Source: a virus
DNA: 22,589 nucleotides
IMG/VR virus record: IMGVR_UViG_3300047547_000098
Location: 1-22,589 of that record
Strand: one strand, 5' to 3'
The position numbers and the translations under genes are program-made. The notes under the pieces are model-generated. The model was not told where the DNA came from and did not search any database. It saw nothing but the letters and a program-made list of their open reading frames with translations. This document shows positions 15,193 through 22,122 of the stretch, piece by piece. Each line of letters opens with the position of its first letter. Position 1 is the stretch's first letter.

Positions 15193-15623
15193 GGAGTACC
15201 TCCGATACCAGCGATATCCCGCCAGTTCTTCTGCTGCAAGTGCGCCAGTTCCGAGAATCTTGGCTCGTTCGCCAGCGACTGTAAACCAACCTTCTCTGCC
15301 AATGCAATAGCCCGCCCATACAACGACTTATCGTTCCACTGGGGCTTGCCAAGCAGCATCGGCACGAAGTCCAGGGCCAGGCCGAAATTGTGCGCCGACT
15401 GCCCCCCACGGGCGTTGGTGACGGTGCGGCCCATCGGCCGGCGCGTCGTCACGTCCTTGCCTTTGACCGTGCGGCCAACCTTGTACAGTTCGTCCTGCTC
15501 CGCACTCGTCCGCAGGGTGCAGTAGATCAGCACTGTCAGGCCGGCGGTGCGGCACTCCGCCTGCCACTTGTAGGCCAGTGCGGCAAACTCCGGTCGGCAG
15601 TCATTGAGGCTGGTGGAGGGCAT
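15189..15623 (-). CDS. Endolysin, peptidase M15 (VanY / L-Ala-D-Glu peptidase type), 144 aa
   Basis: The protein carries the M15 zinc motif SAHNFGLALD (76-85; ligands His78 and Asp85) and a downstream ELAH (Glu125 as catalytic base, His128 as third ligand). The 'R..A.Q..LY..GRT' helix (39-51), followed by 'TNARGGQS', is also typical of phage M15 peptidases. Length is normal for a single-domain enzyme with no cell-wall-binding module. It would cut peptide cross-links or stems in peptidoglycan. No signal peptide is present, so it needs the holin encoded directly downstream. The ATG at 15623 shares one base with the stop of the S74 fibre gene (TAATG), and the Shine-Dalgarno is weak (GGCGG), suggesting translation coupled to the fibre gene. 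Confidence 0.88.
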   Translation of the reverse strand: MPSTSLNDCRPEFAALAYKWQAECRTAGLTVLIYCTLRTSAEQDELYKVGRTVKGKDVTTRRPMGRTVTNARGGQSAHNFGLALDFVPMLLGKPQWNDKSLYGRAIALAEKVGLQSLANEPRFSELAHLQQKNWRDIAGIGGTP

Positions 15624-17140
15624 TACAGCGCCGCCATGATGTAGAGGATCAGTTCGGTGTAGATCAAGCTATACCGGCCATTCTCCTTGGAGAGGAACGC
15701 CAGCTTGTCCGGGTCGATGCCTGCTTCGCGCGCAGCCTGTTCGACTTCCTGCGCGTACAGGCCGATGTGAATCTTGCCGTCAGGCTCCGACTTCCACCGG
15801 TACTTGCGGATCATCCGCTTCAGCGTCCATGCAAAGGTTTCATCCCTGGACGAGAACGGGCCAGCATCTTCCTTGAGGGTCTGATCGGACGTGACATGCA
15901 GTGCATTCACGCTCCAGATGTCTGCCCACGGCTTGCCTGATGATCCCAATGCACGAGTGCCATTCGTGTCAGGCTCCGTGTTCCCCTGACCGAGTACAAT
16001 CGTCGATCCGTAAATATTAAGCGGGATGTATGTAGTAGTGCTGTTCCTATACGCCTGAACGAATCCTGCGGATGCGCCAGCCGAGTATCCGACCTGGACT
16101 GCGTTGTCTATCGCACCATCCAGCTCGTCCCCCCACTGCCCGTTGCCCTGGATCTCCATGCCGAAGCCAGTGACCATGCCGACGCCATCGGACACTTCCA
16201 GCAGATCGGGACCGGCCTTGATGCCTGACCTCGCCCACAAATAAGTGTAGACCTCTGCACAGTTGCGCGGCGGCACCTGATTCCACGGCTCGGGGCTGGC
16301 CGAAATAGCTGGGCCACATATGCGTACGGAGTTGTTGCCCCACACGCCCAGCTGCATCCAGTCCTCGGAAGAATTGGATACGTGCACACCCCAAACTGAC
16401 CTGATGCTCCCGGCTGTGTCGTCGCTATCCACGAACCGCGAGAAAAACCCGCAGTGCTGTACGTCGCTACCGTTACTGTCAACGCCCTCGAAACTAATGG
16501 CATTCTCGTCGTCGGCCTTGACGTTGCGCATGACCAGGAAGGTGTGGCTGCCAACACCTGTCCGGTTCATCAGGATCAGCTGTGCGGCTTCACGCGTTAC
16601 ACCAACCGCCCCCACCTGCCCGGCGAGGACCATACCGCCATCAACCGAAACTATAGGTGCCCCACCATGATCCAGCTGCGACAGGGCATGCGACATCGAC
16701 GAGTACCGCGCCGTCCAGCCCCAGGGGTAGGACAGATCCACTGGAGTAACGCCAGCGGCAATTTCTGCAGCGGATATCGGGAACGAACCTGTAATCGCCA
16801 CCCACGCGCCACCCTGGCGGACTTCATGCTGCGAAGTGGTGCTGTTGTAGATGATCGTGCCGTCTTGCGGGTTCTTGAGATCATCCCGCATGGCCGTGGT
16901 CATCGTCGGCGGGTCCTGGCCGAGCGTCACCAGCCGGTCCGCACCTTGTACCTGCGCCAGCCCCAAAGCCACGAGGTCGCTCACACGGACGTAGGAGTCC
17001 ATCAAGTTGCGGGTCCGCCTGGCACCGATCTCGGTGTTCTCACGCAACAAGTTGATGGCCTTGGTGTGCGACTGCGGGTCGTCCGAAACCTCCGGTACTG
17101 TCGGGGTCTGACTATTAGGGCGGAGCCACAACGTCTTCAT
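15623..17140 (-). CDS. Tail fibre with C-terminal S74 intramolecular chaperone domain, 505 aa
   Basis: The N-terminal about 110 residues probably attach to the tail, including a helix with TRNLMDSYVRVSDL. The middle is beta-rich with many Asn/Gly/Ser turns, as in receptor-binding fibres. The C-terminus has SGKPWADIW, then SDQTLKED (Ser418-Asp419...Lys423), an S-D-x-x-L-K catalytic motif of peptidase S74, and GLYAQEVEQAAREAGIDP. In this family the chaperone drives trimer folding and then cleaves itself off before the Ser, which would release about 88 residues here. The protein ends in YTELILYIMAAL, without the coiled coil that usually follows. The ATG at 17140 overlaps the previous stop (ATGA); the endolysin starts on its stop. 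It probably recognises the host surface. Confidence 0.8.
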   Translation of the reverse strand: MKTLWLRPNSQTPTVPEVSDDPQSHTKAINLLRENTEIGARRTRNLMDSYVRVSDLVALGLAQVQGADRLVTLGQDPPTMTTAMRDDLKNPQDGTIIYNSTTSQHEVRQGGAWVAITGSFPISAAEIAAGVTPVDLSYPWGWTARYSSMSHALSQLDHGGAPIVSVDGGMVLAGQVGAVGVTREAAQLILMNRTGVGSHTFLVMRNVKADDENAISFEGVDSNGSDVQHCGFFSRFVDSDDTAGSIRSVWGVHVSNSSEDWMQLGVWGNNSVRICGPAISASPEPWNQVPPRNCAEVYTYLWARSGIKAGPDLLEVSDGVGMVTGFGMEIQGNGQWGDELDGAIDNAVQVGYSAGASAGFVQAYRNSTTTYIPLNIYGSTIVLGQGNTEPDTNGTRALGSSGKPWADIWSVNALHVTSDQTLKEDAGPFSSRDETFAWTLKRMIRKYRWKSEPDGKIHIGLYAQEVEQAAREAGIDPDKLAFLSKENGRYSLIYTELILYIMAAL

Positions 17141-18948
17141 ATACGGTCCAGCGCCTTGGCAGTCTCAGCGATCTGCACGTTGCGCATGGTTGTGTTGCCA
17201 TACATCTCGAACTGCCACTCGTCGCTCTTGTAACCGGACGGCAGGCGGTGGATGTCGCCGTCATGGATGAAGTGGTCGTACCGCACAATGCCGTCGGCGT
17301 ACACAATGAATCGCACGTATGGCAGGACCTCATCGACCAGATCCAGCATGTAAAGCTCGCTGCCCCCGATGGGATGTCGCCCGTTCACCGTGGCTGAATG
17401 CGCCTGGATTCGTCCGCCTACGCAGCCCATTGAGCCGATAGACGCCAACCGCCCGGCGGCGAAGCGCGTGTTGTTGAATGTGGCGTGCCCCGTAATGATG
17501 CTCTCACCAAGAACGGGAGCCTCAGTGTCAAAGTTCAGGCGAAACGCGCCGTAGTTGAACGGTTTGTCCATCTGAAAGATTTTCGACTTCCACCGCCACG
17601 ACACCGGCTTCGTCCCTATCGGGTTCCACTCCATTGCAAAATTGTTGGCCAGGATCGAGACGTTGCCGGTATACGGGTCGGTCTCGATGCCGACCACGTT
17701 CCTGAACGACGTGAGGTCGATGAACTTTGCGGCCTGTTCCGTGGGGTCGATGATGAACCCTTTGGACGAGCTGTAGAAGGCAATGTACTGTGCCCCAAGC
17801 TGCGCAGCGAAAATCGTGGAAGGGCTGTACTCCGCCCACTCCTTCTTGGTGAACAGGCTCTGCGTGAGCGGAATGACACCCGACGTGTTGACCAGCTTCA
17901 AACCATCAATGGACGGATACACCGCGCCGGCGATAGTCCCCACCATGCCGCGCCGTGAAAGACAGGGGGCAACCGTGCCCAGCTTCTGCATGGTGAACGC
18001 GGCGGGAGACACACCGGAGCCGGCATATGGAACCGATGCCGTGCCAATGACCAGCGTCGTCCCCCACACAGCCAGGCCAACGATGTCAAACTCTGTTGCA
18101 AGTTCGTATTCAACAGGCCAGGCGTGAGGCCGGTAAGGCTCGCTGAACAGCAAGCGACGGCCAACCCAGCCAACGAGATATCCGCCAGGCATCACCACCC
18201 AGCCGACCATATCCGATGGCGGCATCGCCCAGGTCGTGGAGGCCAGAATGCTGTTCAACACCACCACGTCGTCCGCAATGGTGTCGTTGTAACTGGTAGT
18301 GGCAAGATCGATCTCAGCCACGAAATAGAACAGCGCACTGCTCTGACCCGGCACAGTGCGGTAGATACGCTTCTTCGTGATGTTGCGGTTGGCCGCGTCC
18401 GCCACAGTCGTCGAGATGGCGGTTATCGCCCATGTGCCAGCATCACCGGTGGCGAGGGTCGGAGGGGAAGGCTGCCCTTCTTCCCCGTACGCGCTCACAA
18501 AGGTGCAGACATACGCCCGCGTGTAATCTGAACCACCGGGCGGCGTCACGGTCATCGCAGTCGGCACGATGGGGACACCCAGGTAGAACGGCGCGCTGGC
18601 CGCTACGATGCGTGCCTTCGTGTTGTATGACGGGCGGTCGCTGTCTCCTACCCAGTAGTAACGCTCATACGAATCATTGACTACGGGCGAGCGCACCACA
18701 TCCGTGTTGTAGGAGTCGAACGTCAGCCATGCTGCTGGGTCGGTGCCATATACGCGCACGGCCCGTTTGACGGCGTAGCCGGCGGCTGTGAAATCAGCCA
18801 GTTCCGCAAGCTCGTTGAACCCTTGTAGCTCACCACTGAGCAGGCTCGCATTCTCGGCTATGGTCGCGGCTTTGTCGGGTAGCAGACGATCAGCGCGTCG
18901 CGGGATGCGACCCTGAAAGTCGTCCAATACCCTACCGTTCTCTGCCAC
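17137..18948 (-). CDS. Tail nozzle / tail tubular-type virion protein, 603 aa
   Basis: The N-terminus 'DFQGRIPRRADRLLPDKAATIAENASLLSGEL' region, then long beta-rich sequence and a central block with LFSEPYRPHAWPVEYEL (about 267-283) and VVIGTASVPY-like strands, is the pattern I associate with podovirus tail proteins that form the distal tube or nozzle ('FSEPY.PHAWP', 'TMQKLG...C.SRRG', 'YPS.DGL'). It contains no enzyme motif. It would sit at the tip of the short tail below the adaptors and carry fibres. The GTG at 18948 starts 3 nt after the preceding stop with GGTGA close upstream. The following fibre gene starts within its stop (ATGA). The structural role is well supported by context; the exact position in the tail is inferred. 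Confidence 0.65.
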   Translation of the reverse strand: MAENGRVLDDFQGRIPRRADRLLPDKAATIAENASLLSGELQGFNELAELADFTAAGYAVKRAVRVYGTDPAAWLTFDSYNTDVVRSPVVNDSYERYYWVGDSDRPSYNTKARIVAASAPFYLGVPIVPTAMTVTPPGGSDYTRAYVCTFVSAYGEEGQPSPPTLATGDAGTWAITAISTTVADAANRNITKKRIYRTVPGQSSALFYFVAEIDLATTSYNDTIADDVVVLNSILASTTWAMPPSDMVGWVVMPGGYLVGWVGRRLLFSEPYRPHAWPVEYELATEFDIVGLAVWGTTLVIGTASVPYAGSGVSPAAFTMQKLGTVAPCLSRRGMVGTIAGAVYPSIDGLKLVNTSGVIPLTQSLFTKKEWAEYSPSTIFAAQLGAQYIAFYSSSKGFIIDPTEQAAKFIDLTSFRNVVGIETDPYTGNVSILANNFAMEWNPIGTKPVSWRWKSKIFQMDKPFNYGAFRLNFDTEAPVLGESIITGHATFNNTRFAAGRLASIGSMGCVGGRIQAHSATVNGRHPIGGSELYMLDLVDEVLPYVRFIVYADGIVRYDHFIHDGDIHRLPSGYKSDEWQFEMYGNTTMRNVQIAETAKALDRI

Positions 18949-18951
18949 GAA

Positions 18952-20043
18952 TCACCATACCGCCTGGAAGTCGCAACGCTCAGGATCGACCAGTGAATCT
19001 GTACTGTCCACGACAAGGATGCGGAAGCCCGATCCCGTGATTGGAGTCGCCTCATCGAGGAATGCCTTCAGGACCCCAATGGATGAGTGGTTCATGACCG
19101 TCACATTGATTGACTGACCAGTTCCAGCCCCTGCGGTGTACGTGACATCGAACACGCCCTGTGCGCTTCGTACCACCGTGCAGTTGCCAAAGGTGCCACT
19201 GGCCGCTGCATCGAAAGTGCCCCATGCACGCACGCCATACACCGGAGCAGCCCCACCAGAAGTTGCCAGCTTCGTGGCCGTCGTGGCCGTCGTGGCCGCC
19301 GTGGCCGTGGGGACTGTACCAGTTACCTGACTGGCCCCGTCGATAGATATCAGCCCCTGCATCTGAGTCACGAAGTACGACAGGGTGCACTTGCGGAAAA
19401 AGTTGTCCCCACCACCCAGCGTCACCATGACCTGCGTGAATCCGGCAGTCAGAGCAGGATTCTCGGCGTCAGTGCTGGCCTGACTGAAGTGATTAGCGAA
19501 GACATGCCCGCTGGCGCTGTAGCGCACGAGCTTGCCTGCTTCATAAGTCGTACCACTACCAGGCAGCAACCCCTGCAGAGTGTCAGCATCCAGCCCACTG
19601 CCGATGCCATCGTTACCTGCGTGCCATACCGTACTGCCGGCAATGGTGGAGCCAGAAGCCAGTGCCGCGGCGGCCGCGAAAGTGATTGCGTCATCGAAGG
19701 TGTAGTTACCCTTCACATGCCCGCCCTCAACCTGAATCATGCGTTCAAGGGTGCCGCGAGTCAGGCGGACCTCTATGCGATCACCAGTGAGCCAGTTAAG
19801 CGCGGTCGAGCCTTCCTGTGCGCGCACGACGGTCAACACATCAGTTGAGCGCCCCGTGCACTTCACATACTCAATATGCCCGGCCGCATCCTCCAGGGCG
19901 AGTATGGCGTGCTGGTTTGCACCAGGAGAAGGGAACAGTGCCCCGTAGCCACTCTCGACCTGGATCGAAGTAGCTACAGAATTGATGCCAGCAGCCAGCA
20001 GTGCGCTGGCGTTGTTGGTGAAAATCTGTGTGCTGACGGGCAT
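18952..20043 (-). CDS. Fibre-like tail protein, 363 aa
   Basis: The N-terminal domain (about 1-105), with FTNNASALLAAGI, an IEYVKCTGRS segment and 'TVVRAQEG...W..GDRIEVRLT', is typical of phage tail proteins that dock small fibres. It is followed by a fibre-repeat motif VWHAGNDGIGSGLDADTLQG (about 139-158), a Thr/Ala linker encoded by a 9-bp tandem repeat (about 246-257), and a beta-rich C-terminal head (APVYGVRAWGTF...). This is the architecture of a short receptor-binding or fibre-network protein. The ATG at 20043 follows the previous stop by 8 nt and has AGGAG 5 nt upstream. It lies between the second adaptor and the nozzle-type gene, so it is probably a structural tail component. Which of the two fibre-like proteins binds the receptor cannot be decided here. 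Confidence 0.65.
   Translation of the reverse strand: MPVSTQIFTNNASALLAAGINSVATSIQVESGYGALFPSPGANQHAILALEDAAGHIEYVKCTGRSTDVLTVVRAQEGSTALNWLTGDRIEVRLTRGTLERMIQVEGGHVKGNYTFDDAITFAAAAALASGSTIAGSTVWHAGNDGIGSGLDADTLQGLLPGSGTTYEAGKLVRYSASGHVFANHFSQASTDAENPALTAGFTQVMVTLGGGDNFFRKCTLSYFVTQMQGLISIDGASQVTGTVPTATAATTATTATKLATSGGAAPVYGVRAWGTFDAAASGTFGNCTVVRSAQGVFDVTYTAGAGTGQSINVTVMNHSSIGVLKAFLDEATPITGSGFRILVVDSTDSLVDPERCDFQAVW
19273..19308. repeat. 9-bp tandem repeat, 4 copies, in the fibre-like gene
   Basis: Copies of cgtggccgt lie at 19273, 19282, 19291 (last base c instead of t) and 19300. On the coding (-) strand they encode the Thr/Ala linker. Changes in copy number would alter the linker by 3 residues per unit without a frameshift. 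Confidence 0.9.
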
Positions 20044-20051
20044 GCTCGCTC

Positions 20052-20687
20052 CTACTTAGCGAAGGGTGGGAACCGCCACGCCTGCGCTCCATTGTTGCCC
20101 TGCTTGGCAATGGCGGCATACTTGCCGATGGCCGCGCGGAAACGCTTCATGTGGTATGCCGCACGCGTTGGATCTGAGTATGGCTTCGCAGGCTGCGCGT
20201 ACAAGCGCCCCAGCGTGCCATCGAGGATGGCCATGTAGTGATCCTGCGTCGCAATGTTGTGCAGGGAAGTCGCCGCCGATGCAGGTATTACTGCCGCCCA
20301 CATCCGCATTTTTCCAGTGAGTGTATTGCGTGGCTTGGGGTACAGGCCAATCGAGGTCGGATATCCAGTCTGCACAAAAAAGGCAGCAGGTACTTCCGCA
20401 GAAGCAGTGTCACTGTCCACCGGTTCCGCCGCAAGCGGATTGATTGGCAGGCCGTTGATGAATACCCCCAGTACCTGATAGACCTCGTATACGCTCGGCT
20501 CCACCGCATTGGCCGTGTGGTAGATGGTGTTGGCAGTGACGTTCTGCGCCGGCAGGAGGATCCGCCACGCCTTGCTCTCACGGTAGAACTCGCGCATTGC
20601 CAGCTGGAGTTCCCGCTTCACGGTCGGGCGCGATGCGCTCGGTGTGTAGGCCAGGAGGTCTTTCAACCATGCAGTGTAGACAGCCAT
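20052..20687 (-). CDS. Head-tail adaptor / tail tubular A-like protein, 211 aa
   Basis: A helical N-terminus with 'REFYRESKAWRILLP' (33-47) is followed by beta-strands (VYEVYQVLGVFINGLPINPL), a 'FFVQTGYPTSIGLYPKP' strand pair and a C-terminal 'DHYMAILDGTLGRLYAQPAKPYSDPTRAAYHMKRF' helix region (about 148-182). This pattern recurs in podovirus proteins that bridge portal and tail; the analogy is to T7 gp11-type gatekeepers. It would be a ring-forming structural protein. The ATG at 20687 shares one base with the preceding stop (TAATG) and has only a weak Shine-Dalgarno, pointing to translational coupling with adaptor 1. Confidence 0.6.
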   Translation of the reverse strand: MAVYTAWLKDLLAYTPSASRPTVKRELQLAMREFYRESKAWRILLPAQNVTANTIYHTANAVEPSVYEVYQVLGVFINGLPINPLAAEPVDSDTASAEVPAAFFVQTGYPTSIGLYPKPRNTLTGKMRMWAAVIPASAATSLHNIATQDHYMAILDGTLGRLYAQPAKPYSDPTRAAYHMKRFRAAIGKYAAIAKQGNNGAQAWRFPPFAK

Positions 20688-21049
20688 TACAGTCCAACCA
20701 CCTGTTGCTTGAACTGTGAAAGAAGGGTCATGGCACGGTTGTCCACGGCGAACTCGTCGTCGAGGAACTCAGTCGAGCCGGTAACAAAATAGATCATCGA
20801 ACCGAAAAACATCATCGGCAGGTCGAACTCATTGCCGAGGTCAGAACTGGTGATTTCGGGGACGATCACATCGTCTGCGTCGTCATCATACTGATCACGG
20901 AACACTTCGGGGCGCAGACGCGCAATCTCCTGCAGGCCCCTGTTCAGGGCGCGCAGGAGCGTCGTATTGTCGTACCTGTAACGCTCAGAGTCAGTGTCCT
21001 GCAGGATGATCCGTGCATCATCGAGCAGTTCCTGGTAGGTCCGTGCCAT
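20687..21049 (-). CDS. Head-tail adaptor protein 1, 120 aa
   Basis: This small acidic protein begins with MARTYQELLDDARIILQD, then 'RYRYDNTTLLRALNRGLQEIARLRPEVF' (23-50) and a C-terminal 'YFVTGSTEFLDDEFAVDNRAMTLLSQF' helix. This is a common phage adaptor pattern with an N-terminal helical pair and 'LLDDEFA..GRA..L...F'. It probably forms the first ring below the portal. The ATG at 21049 has a strong AGGAGG 6 nt upstream, but that site lies in one arm of an alternative hairpin in the 57-nt gap after the coat gene. No enzyme motif is present. Call based on pattern and position. Confidence 0.65.
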   Translation of the reverse strand: MARTYQELLDDARIILQDTDSERYRYDNTTLLRALNRGLQEIARLRPEVFRDQYDDDADDVIVPEITSSDLGNEFDLPMMFFGSMIYFVTGSTEFLDDEFAVDNRAMTLLSQFKQQVVGL

Positions 21050-21055
21050 CTCAAC

Positions 21056-21090
21056 CTCCTGGGACCCCTGGGGGTGTTACCCCCCAGGAG
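21056..21090 (-). promoter_or_regulatory. GC-rich hairpin with alternative Shine-Dalgarno-hiding pairing, coat/adaptor gap
   Basis: On the - strand transcript CCTGGGGG (21088-21081) can pair perfectly with CCCCCAGG (21074-21067) around a 6-nt loop. The overlapping arm CTCCTGGG (21090-21083) is also perfectly complementary to CCCAGGAG (21063-21056), which contains most of the AGGAGG site (21060-21055) of adaptor 1. The two stems share bases and exclude each other. No U-run follows, so it is not a classical intrinsic terminator. Confidence 0.6.
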
Positions 21091-21106
21091 TATTCACAGG
21101 CTGGGA

Positions 21107-22090
21107 TCAGCCCCTGGCGATGACCGCCCGGCCGATTGCCACGCCGTTCACGACGCGGTAACCGTACACCTGCAGGCCGCGCACGAGATTGGAGAAGCTG
21201 CGCTCGCTGCGCAGGGTCTCCATCTTGGTGAACTGCGACGCGAAGGTCAGAGCGGCCTTCGTGCCGAAGTACATCGTGCTCGTATCGACGGCGCTGTCCA
21301 GAGCGGGCAGCAGGTTCGACTGGTACAGCGTGAACCGGTCGATCATGCCGAGCCGACCATTGCGCAGGATCGAGGAACCGTCACCCGTGAGGGAGGCGTT
21401 CTTCAGATCCGACTTCTTGATCAGCGCGCTGACCCACGGCGGAATGATCATCCACCGACCATTTTCCGGCAGGTTCTGCTCGTCGAGCACCTGGCCGGCA
21501 TCCACGATGAAGTCCAGGACGGACATGTCGTTCGACGTGCTGTCGCCCGCTTCCGTGCCCTGGCCCACCTTGCTGATGTACAGCGGCGAGGCCGCCGTGC
21601 CCAGGCGGATCGTGGCGGACAGTGCACCGGCCGAGTTGCCACGGTTGGCGCTGTTCACGTCCGAGGTTGTACCCAGGTACGACAGGACCGCGGTATCGAC
21701 CGCGATCTTCATCTGCTCGGCCGCATCCTCGGCCCACATCGACATCATGTCGATGTCGGACTGGACATCCATCACATCGTCGAGTGCCAGGTTGAAGTAC
21801 TTGGCCTGGTCGATCGTGAGATCGATCTTCGTGCTCGACGGACGCTGAATGCTCAGGTCCTGGTCGGTGGTGTAGTCCGAGATCGTGATCGTCGGACGGA
21901 CGCGGATGTGAACCGTGTCGCCCTTGTTCTTGATCTCACCCTCGTAGTCCGTGTTGGCAATGGCCGCGAGGACCGTCGCCGCGTAGAACTTTTCGAGCAG
22001 CTTCCCGGACCAGATCTCCGGGATGAACTGGCCGGCGTAAGCCGGGCTGGGCGTTGAACCTGCCCACGGTGTACCAACTGGAAATGCCAT
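21107..22090 (-). CDS. Major capsid protein, HK97-fold, 327 aa
   Basis: The N-terminus with FIPEIWSGKLLEKFYAATVLAAIANTDYEGEI (22-53) followed by 'GDTVHIR...I...DYT' is the standard start of a large phage coat family. It continues with 'IDQAKYFNLALDDV' (spine helix region, about 94-107), 'AAEQMKIAVDTAVLSYL', and a C-terminal half with 'PENGRWMIIPPWVSALI' and 'ETLRSERSFSNLVRGLQVYGYRVV'. These fit the P-domain and A-domain strands of the HK97 fold. It would form the icosahedral shell. The ATG at 22090 has AGGAG about 9 nt upstream in a 32-nt gap after the scaffold gene. The stop lies 57 nt before adaptor 1, the largest gap in the late block, as expected for a gene needing separate expression control. 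Confidence 0.88.
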   Translation of the reverse strand: MAFPVGTPWAGSTPSPAYAGQFIPEIWSGKLLEKFYAATVLAAIANTDYEGEIKNKGDTVHIRVRPTITISDYTTDQDLSIQRPSSTKIDLTIDQAKYFNLALDDVMDVQSDIDMMSMWAEDAAEQMKIAVDTAVLSYLGTTSDVNSANRGNSAGALSATIRLGTAASPLYISKVGQGTEAGDSTSNDMSVLDFIVDAGQVLDEQNLPENGRWMIIPPWVSALIKKSDLKNASLTGDGSSILRNGRLGMIDRFTLYQSNLLPALDSAVDTSTMYFGTKAALTFASQFTKMETLRSERSFSNLVRGLQVYGYRVVNGVAIGRAVIARG

Positions 22091-22122
22091 GACTGATGCT
22101 CCTGAAGTGAATTGAGAAACGG

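Noticed and set aside
21074-22057. Long + strand open frame (327 codons) opposite the coat gene
   Set aside because: It mirrors the coat gene codon pattern in GC-rich DNA, its product is rich in Arg, His and Val without recognisable domains, and it lacks a ribosome binding site.
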